From: Pyronema omphalodes
Lineage: Eukaryota; Ascomycota; Pezizomycetes; Pezizales; Pyronemataceae
Direction of reading: 5' to 3'
NCBI GenBank assembly: GCA_024516155.1
Contig: JAJJXM010000004.1
Coordinates: 186,001 to 250,000 of the forward strand
Length of the DNA: 64,000 bases
Position numbers and translations under genes: made by a program. Positions 35,225 through 46,632 of the stretch are shown here, one piece after another; positions within the stretch are counted from its first letter, which is position 1, and the number at the start of each line of letters is the position of its first letter. The notes beneath the pieces are model-generated. The model ran no database searches, had not been told where the DNA came from, and was given only the letters and a program-made list of their open reading frames with translations.

Positions 35225-37700
35225 ATGAACGCAGAGGCACCTGTTTGGATCCCGTCACAGATCAGAAAAGTGACGACAGTAAACGACGAACCAGCTATCT
35301 CAACCAGCAGCTCTACAGCCATGAACACCGCTAGAACAGCTGCGCAAGGCGCCTCGATTTTCGATGTTACCCCGACGGATATTATTCAGACTAAGCTCTA
35401 CGTTGGAAATATTCCGACTAGTGCAATGGGACAGGACTTGCCGCATATTCTGTTCTCTAGTTTGAAAGTGTATGTATTGCCTGGTAGACACTTGATGAAA
35501 GACTTTGCTGATTTTTGGTAGTACTGTTTCCGCACCCATCAAGGATTCGGAAGCTTTTTTTCATATTTACGCCGACTTTACAACCGCGCTAGATGCGCGC
35601 TTCGGTCTTGAATCAGCTCGGAAGGTGTCTGCAAACCTCGTTGTGCGCTTCGCCTGGAAAACAGACGACTTTGACCAGACTCCTGAGAACAAGGAACTCC
35701 ATGCTATTGAGTCTTTTATTAAAAACCAAGAATGGATGTTGGCCGGTCTCCGCAAGGAAGCTGAGAAGATGGGCATCACCCTTACCTTTGGATTGAACGT
35801 TGGAGCCAACTCACAGGCCGTTATTTATAACGAGCAGGGCCTCTTGGTCCCGGCAGAGGATAAAAAGGCGCTTGAAGATGATACAGGATCTGTCATCCGC
35901 ACACCAGCTGCCGCTGGGAAGAACTCCTTGGTCAAGCATTGGTTGAGAGATCAGTTCCCAGATGCTGATAACGACACTCAAACCGATGCTGCAGATATCC
36001 CGGAGCAGACCATCCTACCATTGGCAGAGTCTCTAACCCTTAGTCACGTCAGCATGAGCCAAGGAATGGCAGACATTGCGGATGTGCCAGTTCCAGTTTC
36101 TGTTAATGGGGAAACTGCACCGAGCTCTGAATTCACATGGTCACAGGTTGATAGACCTGATCCCTTCGAGGCAACCATTATCGGAGCGGCTCCTGTCGAA
36201 CCTACGATACCGGAAGAGACGCCTTCCGTGATTGACGACTTTGAGATTGCTTCGATTTCACCCAACAGCAAAAGCGATTCTAGTGGCGTTAATGCCACCG
36301 CTTCCGAAGAGTTCACTGGTTACCATTTGAGTCCATTGGGCCAACATCCAGAAATTACTACAACCGCTGCACCAGGATCCGATAATGCCATGCAGCAGGG
36401 AACTTCGATTGATACCGTATATGCATGGGAGTTAGACCCTCGCTTTAGACGTCAAGTCGGTTCGCACTCAGCAGCAGACACTACCAGCGAATCCAAAGAT
36501 GCTGGGAGATTCGACGACCCCGTCTCTGATGTGTCAACGAGCTCTTTCGTGGCGGATCTTAGCAGTGATATGACCTGGGTTAACGGAACTACAAACGCCT
36601 CGATGGCAGCTTCTCCTACTCTGGTCAACATTCTTGAGAATGCACACCACGCCACTCGGGTTGAGGTTCAGTCACGCCACATCGACAACGCCAATTTGAT
36701 GAACGGTGACTTTGATGCTGATAACGTTTCCGAGATCTCAACTAGTCCATCTTTGGCGGAGTTGACTCAAGAGCTGTCGTTATCACTAGCCAGCATGGAC
36801 GATGCAAACACACTCTTCGACTTTCCAGTCCGTCACCAAGTGGATTTCGGTTTTTCTACTCACGAGGACAGTCACCAGAATAGTATCGGCGCTACCAGAA
36901 ACAACACTCACGCGGCTACACCTATTGCTCGTCGTCAAGAGCTTCACCGCCAGATCTCGTCGGTAGACCTGGCGTCTGCCTTGGCTGCACTCGATGTTAT
37001 CTGCGAGGATCCAGATGTTGATAATAATGCTGATGATGATGTCACCGGAGTCAACCAGCAACGTATTCGTGTACCTTCTGTCCAGTTGAACGGAGATGAC
37101 GTTGGGGACACATCTCTATTGAGCGTAGCATCAGAACCCAGACTTGTAGATGAAGGTATTCCATGTGCACTTCTCATCGCCAGCTGTAATGATATGCTTG
37201 AGATCTTCATGGATATTATCCCCGAGCAATACCACGACTACGTCTCAGATATCGACGAGACCCAAGGCACAAAATTCTATATTGTCAAATTCTTCAACCC
37301 TGCTCTCGCCAAAGAAGTTTACCCCCAGATCCACCCAAGATATACCGAGGGGGACCTCGAGAAGCGTGACAAGAATGTCCCTTTTGTCAGCCTTCTTCAA
37401 GAGGAGTACGAGTTCTTTAACTCTCTTCCTAAGGTTGGAAACCTTCAAGGTAAGAACGAAACAAATGCATTACCGGTTCCGACGGTTGATGGTGTTTCTC
37501 GAGAGACACTTACAAATGACGGCGGCCAACAGGATAATACGGTCGAAACTACGATCAACCATAACAACGTTCACGAACACGGCGAAGGAAATAAGAATAA
37601 GAATCCGATATTTGATTTTCCTGAGTTGTACGAATTCAACGACGATATTTCGATGGAAAAGAGAGGGGACATGGAGATTGATTTATCCATGTTTCCATGA
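35225..37700 (+). CDS. 807-residue protein with an RRM-like N-terminal domain
   Basis: Exons are 35225-35469 and 35522-37700, joined by a 52-base intron (gtatgt to ggtag, phase 2). Residues about 54-125 fit the order of an RNA-recognition motif: KLYVGNIP (RNP2-like strand), a helix DLPHILFSSLK, a strand TVSAPI, EAFFHIYADF (RNP1-like strand), a helix ALDARFGLESARK, and a last strand NLVVRFAW. The aromatic positions of RNP1 are kept (FF, Y). The remaining 680 residues are acidic and Ser/Thr/Asp-rich, probably disordered. A more ordered segment lies near residues 615-700 (CNDMLEIFMDIIPEQYHDYV, then GTKFYIVKFFNPALAKEVYP), which might be a second RRM-like or protein-binding fold. A role in RNA binding is inference from the fold only. 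ATG 35225 has a clean leader and no upstream in-frame alternative that looks coding. Confidence 0.82.
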
Positions 37701-38250
37701 GGTATGAATCGGGGGTTTGGTTTGGTTTGGTTTGGGGTTTTTCTTTTCTTTTTTCTTTTCTTTTCTCAGGAGCGCGGAAGGAGATGATCGTATTTGGGGT
37801 TATTTATTTGCATTTTTTTTTTCTGTTCTTGTTGGTGTATACTACGAGGAAGTAGGAATAAAATCAAATTTTCGCCCAAAGAATTAGGGTTTGGTGATTG
37901 CATAGTCGTAGAAATGGTGATAACGTATGATTAAGATTCATAAGAACAACAAATATAGTAGTCTAACAAGCCCTAATTGTTGGAAGCGCTGCTACTGTTT
38001 CTGTCTTTTCTCAAGAAAGATATCCACTCGTAAAACGCATGGATAAGGTACCCCCCTGTCGATCCTAGTGCGCTATTCACGTTCTATAGAAAATATATTT
38101 TTGTAGTAAAATAGGCTCTCCTGTCCATTACTATAGAGCGATGGGAAGTCTTCCACTATGTACATGTTATCGTGCCAGATTTGGAAAACGTAAAACTGGA
38201 ACGCAGTACCACTGACGCGGGTTGATGTATGAGAATTTGAGTTGTAACTT
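37701..38250. other. 3' flank of the 35225 gene
   Basis: T/G-rich just after the stop (tttggtttggtttgg, then ttttcttttctttt), as in many fungal 3' untranslated regions. An aataaaatc signal occurs at about 37857. The DNA then grades into the tRNA-like array. No gene was seen. Confidence 0.45.
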
Positions 38251-39639
38251 TCAGTCAAGATAGCGCAGTATAGGAAATGCTTAAGAAATATTCAACACAC
38301 TTGGCTTTGATTTTTGTTTTTCTTGCTCTTTTTTTCGAGGATTTTGGCTGGGGGTTCGAGACTGGTCGTGGTCGGGGTTTTTTGGTTTTGGGGTTTTTTT
38401 TGCGGTTTCTGCTGCAGAAAGTATATTTGCAGGGGTTTTTTCTTGGGGAAACGGGATTTTGGAAGAGAGAGGTTGACACGCAGGATCCCGGACGTTGATA
38501 TAATGCGGTGTTGTATCTTGACAAAGAGCGTTCTGTTTTTAGCTATTATGTCCAGCAGCACCTTTCCAACGACATTACAACCTCTGCGCACGTTTATCTT
38601 TGTATACTTACGTTGTAATTTCAGCCAAGATAGCTCGATATTCATTGTCCTCGATATATTATAGGAAATGTTACTGAAGATGACAATCAGCTTGGCTTTA
38701 ACTTTTGTTTCCCCCTTTCTTTTTTGCGGATTTGGTGTGGGTTCGAGTTGGGTTCTGGTTGTAGGTTTTGATTTTGGCTTTTTTTTTTCTTTTCTCTGCT
38801 GCACAAATTATGTTTGAAGGGGTTTTTCTTGGGGGAAATGGGATATTGGAAGAGGTGAGTTTATGCACAGAACCGCTGACGTTGAGATAACGCGGCGTTG
38901 TATCTGAATAGACAAACTTCTGTTTTTGACTGTGATGTCCTGCACCACCTTTCCGACGACATTACAATCTTGAGGGAAGTTTATGTATGTCAACTTATGT
39001 TATGACTTCAGCCAGGATAGCTCAGTACTGAAGATGACAATCAGCTTGGCTTTGACTTTTGTTTCCCAATTTTTTTTGCCGATTTGGTGTGGGTTCGAGT
39101 GCGGTTATTGGTGGGGGTTTTTTTTTGAGTTTGTTTTTGCTGTTTCTGCTGCACAAAGTTTATTTGCAGGGGGTTTTTCTTGGGGAAACGGGATGTTGAA
39201 AGAGGTACGTTGTTCGTCAGGATGCCCTGCCATTGATATAACGCGGTGCCGTATCTTGACCAAGAGCGTTCTGTTTTTGAGCTATGATGTCCTGCACCAC
39301 CTTTCCAGCGGCATTACAATCTTGACGGAAGTTTATGTTTGTCAACTTATGTTATGACTTCAGTCAAGATAGCTCAGTATTCATGATCCTCGATATATTG
39401 TAGGAAATGTTACTGAAGATGACAATCAGCTTGGCTTTGACTTTTGTTTCCCGTTTTTTCTTTTTTTTTTGCGGATTTGGTGTGGCTTCGAGTCTGGTTA
39501 TGGTTGGGTTTCTTTGGCCTTTTTGTTTGTTTTTTCTTGGTTTTTTCTTTTTTTTTTTAATTTTTCTTGATGGCGCGACAGTATGTTTGAAGGGTGGGAG
39601 GGGGGTGTATGGGTTGTTGAAAGAGGCAACTCATGTGAG

Positions 39640-40080
39640 TATGATGTGGCACGGACATTATGTGTTAGACCTTGTAATACTTCACGAGAGATACTTAATC
39701 AAAGGCCCATAAAGGAATATCTATGGCAAAACAATGTAGTTGATAACCTTGGTGGACTATTTGTTTAGGTGTCGTATTTGCTTTTGAAGTCGCAATCAAC
39801 TCTGTAGAAAGGATAGATTGTGTAACCCTCGAAGTGATCTTTTCTCCGAGAATGCTGTCGAAAGTTGATATGTACAAATAATAAAGAATTACTTGATGCT
39901 TCTTCTTCTCGCAATCCGCTTTGTTTTTTCAGGACGGAAATGAGGGGCCCCGGACGACAGACATAGCGTCCGTACTCTCAAGAAACAGCGTTCTGTTTTG
40001 GCTTTCAGGTCCCAGGCGCCGCCTGCATCACCTTTCACATGCTATTTTAAGGTCTACCAATCAATACTTTTGACGCAGGT
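39640..40080. repeat. Variant segment within the array
   Basis: This stretch departs from the standard unit: tgtgttagaccttgtaatac matches the unit type of the 49-52 kb block (tgtgttagacatcgtaatcc at 52021). Two subfamilies are thus mixed here. No gene was seen. Confidence 0.4.
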
Positions 40081-40538
40081 TTATGTTTGTAAACCTACAT
40101 CACGACTTCAGCCAAGATAGCTCAGTATTCATGATCCTCTATATACTGCAGGAACTATTGTATGTAAAAGTCAACACACACTTGGCTTCAACATTTGTTT
40201 TGCATTTTTTGCCGATCTGGTGCGGGTTCGAGTTCGGTATGGTTGGTTTTTTTTGCTTTTCTTTATTTTTATTTTTTTTATTTTAGAACTGTAGAATTTG
40301 TATTATTTGCGTAAAGGTTATGTTTGAACTTTCTTTGTTTTAGGTGCACAGGTTACTGGAAGAGGTGACTTGATGATGGCGGATGGCTTGCTTTAAGCTC
40401 AGACAGGTTTTTTTTTCATTTTTTTTTTCTCGTTTGCTGTTTCTGGTGCAACAGTATGTTTACAGGACTTTTTCCTTGGGTTGAAATAGGATGTTAGAAG
40501 GCGTGATTCATTTGAGTTGACGCTGGCCGGTTTCCAGC

Positions 40539-41278
40539 CAGACCTCCCGTTGGTGCAAACCAGTTTAAAATGACGACCAAAACGAACTGTACGGACTAAT
40601 GGAATATGAGAACTGTACGGTGACCCAGTTCAGTTTACTGTCAGTAGCATAAACTGGTTAAACTGTGAAAACCAATTAACTGAATGCAAGGCTTGGAAAA
40701 CCAGGCGAACTGTTTAAAACTGCGAAAACTGGTTTGTCAAGAGGAACTGCTTTATCAAGGGGTAGTAAATATTATTCAATGCATACGTAACAAAATTCTA
40801 TACTAATTGGATTCCAAGAAATCACAACTGACGCCTACAATTGAAGCTCTTGAGCCCCTCAGTGGCCTCTAGAGTACCTTTCTGCATTTAATGGCGGTCC
40901 TATATAATGATCTTCTTGCATTCGGAAAACAGCAGCTCAGACTCGGTAGTCATTGTGGAAACTGATGGCAAAACTGGTTAAGCTGGTGCATTAAGGAGGG
41001 TTGAGATACTGGCAGGCTCGACCACCGGTGGGTTTAAATGAGGTTGAATACAATATTTAATGCTGCATGCACTGGTTTCCGATGCAGTTGAACTGGTTTG
41101 TATTTATCGAGTCCGTTTAATCAGTGCACTGCAGTTACTTGGTTTTATGAGCCCCTCAAAACTGGACCAACTGTGTATCCGCGACACTCAAACTGCACCA
41201 ACTAACTGTGAATTGTCAGTTCAGTTTACCTGGTTTACGATTTTACCCGGTAAACTGTCTATACGGTTGGGAGGTCTG
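40539..41278. mobile_element. 740-bp repeat element with cagacctccc ends, copy 1
   Basis: Starts cagacctcccgttgg and ends with the inverted ccaaccg..gggaggtctg form. The interior is filled with aaactggtt / aaccagttt words in both orientations. A reverse-complement copy occupies 54404-55188. Its length fits the excess between array units on each side, so it inserted into the satellite. No coding frame or convincing target duplication is present. The short inverted ends point to a DNA transposon of hAT type, unproven. Confidence 0.7.
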
Positions 41279-42185
41279 GAGATACTTCATCAACGGATCT
41301 TATTTTTTTTTCTTTTTTTTTTCCGTTTGTGCTTGATGTTTGAAAGGTTTGTTTCAGGGGAAGAGGTATTGTTTTGAGCGTATAGCGTGTTAGAAGAGGT
41401 GACTTGACGCGCGGAACCGCTGACGTTGAGATAAAACAAACAGAGTGCTGTTTTTAGCTACGATTTCCAGCACTACCTTTCCCACGACATTAAGATCTTG
41501 GCGCAAGTTTATGTTTGTATACTTACATCAAGTTCAGTCAAGATAGCTCAGTATTCATTATCCTCGATAAAGTCTAGGAAAGGTTAATGAAGATGACAAC
41601 AAGCTTGGCTTCAACTTTTGTATTTTTTTGCCGATTTGGTGCGGGTTCGAGTTCGATTATTGGTGGGTTTTTTGGCTTTTTTTTTGTTGTTTCTGCGCCA
41701 AAAATTATGTTTGCAGGGGGGTTTCTTGCGGGGAACGAGATGTTAGAAGAGGTAAGTTGATGCGCAGGACCCCTGACGTTGATCTGATAAAACAAACAGA
41801 GTGCTGTTTTTAGCTACGATGTCCAGCACTACCTTTCCCACGACATGACAATCTTGAGGAAAGTTTATGTTTGCAAACTTACATTTTGACTTCAGTCAAG
41901 ATAGCTCAGTATTCATTGTCCTTGATATAGTGCAGGAAGTGTTAATGAAGATGACAATCAGCTTGGCTTCAACTTTTGTTTTGTATTTTTTTGCCGATTG
42001 GGTGCGGGTTCGAGTTTGGTTATGGTTGTGGTTTTTGATTCTTTTTTTTTAGGGTTTTTTCTTGGTTTTTTTTATTTGTTCTTGACGGTGCAGATGTATG
42101 AATGTCTGGAGGGGGGTAGTTTTTGGGTCTATGGGTTGTTAAAAGAGGTGACTGATGTTAATCATTCTATCCGGTCAGATTCCAG

Positions 42186-42694
42186 CAGAGCTCCCCAATC
42201 TGGTTCGTCCGGGACTGCGGACTGGACCGGACTAGATGGTGTAGGCTGTAGTCCAGTCCAGTCCGAAGTTCTCATGGACTGTAACCACGTGTTCCAGTCC
42301 CAGTTTGAAGAGAAAAAAGAGTTGGCTGGACTTCAGGTGACTGCGGCACCGCGGGCTCCTTGCTAATCTCTAAGCACTAGTGGGTTGGGAGTACCAATCG
42401 CCGTGGACAAAACAAGCTCGGCCCCAACAAGGTTGGAGCTAGCTGCTAGCATTATTCACTGCAAATGTTTTTTTTTGTTGACGAGTGTTTGTGTCCACCT
42501 GTGGGTATAGAGTCCCACCGCACCCCATTTCTGTTTCTATTTCTCTGAGACTGACGGAACTCAACAGCTCACGATTTTCCATCACCTGTGAGTGATTCTG
42601 CGTGGCGCAATGGTCACCTACAGTTACCCACAGGTGGTCCAGTCCGCCGTGTAAAAAGGCTGCGAGTCCAAGCACTGGACCGTGAGGGGCTCTA
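42186..42694. mobile_element. 509-bp non-autonomous hAT-type element with perfect 8-bp target duplication
   Basis: The ends are cagagctcccca at the left and the complement of tagagcccctca at the right. Both sides are flanked by gattccag (42178-42185 and 42695-42702). Subterminal DNA is rich in ggactgg/ccagtcc words in both orientations. It has no transposase. It sits inside a unit of the tRNA-like array and removing it restores the unit length. Confidence 0.88.
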
Positions 42695-43080
42695 GATTCC
42701 AGCGGTTTGCAACCCAGTGTCTTGCACCTGCCATTTCAGGTTTTCCAATTATGCGTCATGGCACACGTTCATTTTTGTCAATTTACATTTCGACTTCAGC
42801 CAAGATAGCTCAGCATTCATGACCCTCAATATAGTGTGGGAAATGTTTTCTTGATATCCCAATACGCTTGGCTTCAACTTTTGCTTTGCATTTTTTTGCC
42901 GATCTGGTGCGCGTTCGAGTCGCGGTGGACTTTTTTTTTTTTTTTTTCTTGAAGAATTCTTTTTTTTGCCTACAGGTTATGTTTGAACTTTCTTTGTTTT
43001 AGGTCCACAGGTTACTGGAAAATGTGAGTTGATGCTGGCGTACGGCTTGTTTTAAGCTCAGAAAGCTTACGCACCTCAGT

Positions 43081-43809
43081 ATGCCATGAAGTTTGGATGG
43101 TGTGAGTTGATACATGTAATGATTGTCTATGAAATGTTGCGCAATTTGCCTGTTCTGAACGAGGGGGTGGAAAATCTGACGAGGTGCAGTGTAGTGATGT
43201 TTTCAGTCGACCAACCAGTTATTCCTTGCCGGCGTTTAGACATGTAACGGTAGTTACGGTACTGTTGTACATAGAAGAAACATCAGCCGTATTCTTTGAG
43301 GTCTTTACGAAACCCGGTTATTAACGACAGGTGCATCTACAATGATACTATGGCCATGCATGATGCACACTGTGGCTCATTGAATCGATCATGTGGATCA
43401 GTGTCCATATGCAGTGCATGTTTGAATGTCACACAATTCAGAGGAAATGATCCCTAGCATTTACAAAATCCAGATTCATATATTCCCACCTTCATTTCAA
43501 ACCAGATCAGCCGATAATTCTAAAAAAAACAGGAAAGAACTGAGGAAATTAATTACAAGAGTGAAAGAAAGCACATAATGCTGGGAAAGAAGAAAACAAG
43601 AAAAAGAAAGACGGAAACGACAAAGTAAAAAAAAACTGTCAAGGGTAAGCGTAGGAAAACAAAAACAACACAATATTTAGAAAAGGATATCAACACTTGT
43701 ACAAGGCCTTCAAATAATTGCGCCGTATATCGAATGAGTATTTGATCACTGGTCAGCATGACCAGTACAGTAAATCAGGATGTGTATCATAGATCACTAG
43801 AACTATCAA
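43081..43809. repeat. Relic DNA resembling 53830-54170
   Basis: The diverged segment 43190-43480 shares ordered words with 53870-54170: ggtagttacggtactNttg / atgtaacaatactatgg, then agccgtattNNtNga, then ttaNgNNNccc, cgaNNg and gNNgcaNNtacaatgatac. A short stretch of similar protein sense (AAVLLEAFRHP at 53963, SAVFFEVFTKP at 43286) suggests an old shared coding sequence. Both are full of stops. An A-rich purine stretch follows (43530-43670). Confidence 0.35.
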
Positions 43810-43988
43810 TAGGGATGCACACGAGACGAGACCAGACGAGACCGAGCTTGGTCTCGAGACGTCTCGTCTCGTGGGATTTTGGTCTCGTAAGTCTCGAGAC
43901 GTCTCGTCTCGTGTAAATCTAGTCTCGTCGGTCTCGAGACTAAAGCTCGAACTCTCGTCTCGAGCCGCTCGTCTCGTGTGCATCCCTA
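43810..43988. mobile_element. 179-bp Ac-like hAT miniature element with perfect 8-bp target duplication
   Basis: The termini are perfect inverted repeats: tagggatgcacacgagacga at the left, its complement at the right. The first eight bases, tagggatg, are the classic Ac-type hAT end. Flanks are actatcaa on both sides (43802-43809 and 43989-43996). The interior is almost entirely gtctcgagac / gtctcgtctcg, so each half folds on itself many times. It has no coding capacity. Confidence 0.93.
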
Positions 43989-43996
43989 ACTATCAA

Positions 43997-44690
43997 TCGT
44001 AGACCAGAACGAAAGAAGCGACTAAGTAAAAAGGACACTGCTACGTATCTGAATGTTGAACAAATGACTGCGGTAAGCGAAGAAATACTAAAACAATACC
44101 AGATTGATAAAGTGTTTCTGATCGGCGAATTCTGCAACGGATGTAGGCATTCTGACTCGAGGGGGTTGATAAGCAAACTAGACATATATATAGATTCTTT
44201 CGCAGAAAGGCTTTGAGGATCGTCTACGGTCACACACCGCGAGGTTGACAAGTCTCCTATAGCTGCAGATTTGCATGGCTAATCTCCGCTCGTCAACCCA
44301 TCTTGATAGGCCTGGTTTGTCCGGTCTGTGAATGATACAAAAGATGTAGGCATTTCAACTCATGAGAATTGATTAGTAAACTAAATTATTGATCTGTTGA
44401 CGGAAAGGCTTGTAGAAGATCAAGAGCTTCGGCGTGAATCAATAAAAGTGCATCAGCATCAGCATCTGCATGCGGAATACAGCTTTACATCCATAGTTTG
44501 TCAATAAAGGAATCAGAGAGGTCGGCATATAGTAAGCAACAACCACATACATACATTTTCATTGACCCATATGAACGAGCGGAGATCCAGAATACCCAGG
44601 TTGGTGATCTAATTTTCGGCAATTTTTGGGTCCTTGTGCGGCAAGGAGTGGCAGGACGCAGGGCATAAATGACCAGACTTTCATCACGAC
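43997..44690. other. Intergenic DNA, no gene seen
   Basis: Contains two diverged copies of a segment with gatNgNtttcNctgNt, then atgtaggcatt, then gaNtcNaNNNggttgatNagNaaactaNa (44100-44190 and 44320-44400). A catcagcatcagcatctgc microsatellite follows near 44452. Confidence 0.4.
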
Positions 44691-44970
44691 GGAGATGGAA
44701 TTTGACCGACACTAACCATGGTACACGATCATTTCCTGTACTTCACTACATTCCACCTGCAGCTGGGCATCTGCTGCTGGAGGCGCTGTATGGAAATTTT
44801 ATCGTTCTACTACGGACTAGACCTAACTCGGTATGCCACACATGGCATGCTACCGCTGACGACAGTTCTTCCTCCCTGGGAATATTCCTTGTCCGGATTA
44901 CCATCCACGATAGGATGACGGAGTGATATTAAGGTGATATGCATGCATCATTTATCACTCGTTGGGCATG
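44691..44970 (+). repeat. Dispersed repeat, copy 2 of 3
   Basis: Contains tttgaccgacactaaccatg, gctgtatggaa, ctacggactaga and the palindromic end ggagtgatat ... atgcatgc ... ttatcactcg. It is collinear with 59741-59900 and with the reverse of 6865-7142. No coding sequence was recognised. Confidence 0.55.
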
Positions 44971-45624
44971 CTATAAATATAGCTTGCCTCAAATCTGATC
45001 ATTCTTTTTGTTGAAGGCTCGCATTCACTGGCTATTTCACTGAAATGTGTAGTCCCGTGATCCTAATTGTGCAAAATAAAATTCACGAGATGTATAGATC
45101 CCTCGAAATCCTTAAATGCCCTAACTCCCATGTTTAGTCACGTGTGATAGCTTGGTATTAAAAGCCTTCACTCTTCATCACAAGGGTGTTGAAAATACTT
45201 TATTGCCTAACTCTCATCTTATATTCCGCAATAGAGTTCCTGGGGTTGAATCTGGGAGTACCCATTGATGGTGCTGGCCGTTGCCTTGGCGCAAGTATCA
45301 TGTAACGTGGCTAAACATTTGGCGGCAAACCTGAATGGGTAGTAAACATCCAGAATATTCAGCTGACCTAAGGAAACTTTTATCTATCACACTAGAAGAG
45401 TCTCTTCTCATTATGCAGTATTTACCGCTCCATTTTGACGGATATCGCTACCCGATCGTTTTGTGCTTCAGAAGACCACCCAGGGTACCATGTTACTTGA
45501 ATTAAAAATCAATCGATAGTTGTTAATGATCCATCGATAGTCACAAATTTGACTCGCCGGACGAGTGACGGTTCCCCTACTGGTCAGGGCCAGAAGTAAG
45601 GCTGGATGAGCGGGTACAGGCTGC
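44971..45624. other. Intergenic DNA, no gene seen
   Basis: AT-rich with scattered short frames. I saw no repeat shared with the rest of the window. Confidence 0.35.
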
Positions 45625-45666
45625 AGCATGTGCAGGATGGAGGATGCGACTTATGCGAGTACAGTA

Positions 45667-46168
45667 TGATGTCGGACACTTAGTTAAGGTAGCACCTTGG
45701 CAAGGCCTGGCAAATGTCCAATTAGCAACTAACCTTTACTAAGCATCGAGTGATGTATCATGATGAGCGTTTGCATAATATCATTCAAAATCACTAGTAC
45801 TGACTAAGCATTGACAGATGAATAATGATATGATTGTATGTCATCATGTGTCATCTCTCGGCAACACTGGTCCCAAACAGCGATGGCGCTCGACAGAGCC
45901 GCATTTTATGCACCTACATAGTGATGCGGTCGAACTCACCCTGCCCGCACCTAAAAACAGGTGATCCTCCAAAGTTTTCAGAGCCACAACCACGCCTCCA
46001 AATTGCACCGAAATTAATATTAATTGGTTCTCTGACTTCTGTTCTACCATTATTATAAGTTTTCAAAAACTCTTTTTTTGTCGCGGGGTGCTGGAAGTTT
46101 TGGCGTGGAGGGGTGTTATTCTGCTCGGTGACCCCTGTCACGCTGCCTCCACTAAGTCTCCGACACAA
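45667..46168. mobile_element. 502-bp element flanked by TA, with an empty site in the left arm
   Basis: The ends are inverted: tgatgtcggacacttagt at the left and the complement of ttgtgtcggagacttagt at the right (15 of 18 match). TA flanks both sides (45665-45666, 46169-46170). The left arm of the inverted repeat reads straight through (ctcggctactgtactcgc near 29105), with one TA and no insert. A minus-strand frame inside (NNTPPRQNFQHPATKKEFL to FRCGQGEFDRITM) looks protein-like but has no start of its own within the element. It may be a captured or degraded fragment. TA target choice fits Tc1/mariner. Confidence 0.88.
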
Positions 46169-46632
46169 TAGCCGAGCTGTAGGTTGAGCGTTCGCTGTTG
46201 GACCGTGGACGCGACTTGCATCACATAGCATCACGCGGCATGCGTGTACATACACCACGTGCGGAGATGGCATCACCCATCAGCGGTCAGTTGATGAGGT
46301 GCAGGCGTTATCGCCGCTTGTATGTATGACGATAATGATGCGGGGATGATATCATGCAGTTTGAAGTTTGAACCATTAACGTGTATTGAGCACCATACGC
46401 CAATTGATAAGCACAGTGAAATAAAGCCCGAATGATTTGTGTCAAACTTCCCTTTCTCCGTTCACCACTATCAGACTCAACTGTTGATAATACCATACTC
46501 GATACATAATACGTATTCTATACATGGATAGTCAATAAAGCTAGGAGCAATTACCAATTGAAGAGAAAACCATCATCAGAAAGTGCGGGGATAGTGGGCG
46601 ACGAATGGAAAAATAGGAGCCATACGTGAGTA

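Larger units (their letters stand above)
38251..43080 (+). repeat. Tandem array of about 370-bp tRNA-like units
   Basis: A-like boxes (tcagccaagatagctcag) start at about 38251, 38621, 39009, 39361, 40109, 41535, 41893 and 42797. The matching B-like boxes (gggttcgagt) are at 38353, 38740, 39092, 39484 (mutated), 40225, 41644, 42007 and 42911. Each unit continues with tttgNaggggNtttNcttgg, ggNtNttNgaagaggtgaNttga, gagcgttctgtttttag, tccagcaccacctttcc and aagtttatgtttgtNNac, then the next unit begins. Spacings are 352-388 bases. The larger gaps shrink to one or two unit lengths when the elements at 40539-41278 and 42186-42694 are removed. T-runs lie both before and after the B-like box. The array carries no protein gene. 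Confidence 0.85.

Noticed and set aside
38251..42930. tRNA genes at each ggttcgagtc box
   Set aside because: Acceptor, D and anticodon stems cannot be paired, spacing between the boxes is too long without a proper intron, and T-runs interrupt the unit.
43820..43980. Regularly repeated gtctcgagac words, superficially CRISPR-like
   Set aside because: There are no constant-length spacers. The repeats are palindromes inside a transposon with proven hAT ends and target duplication.
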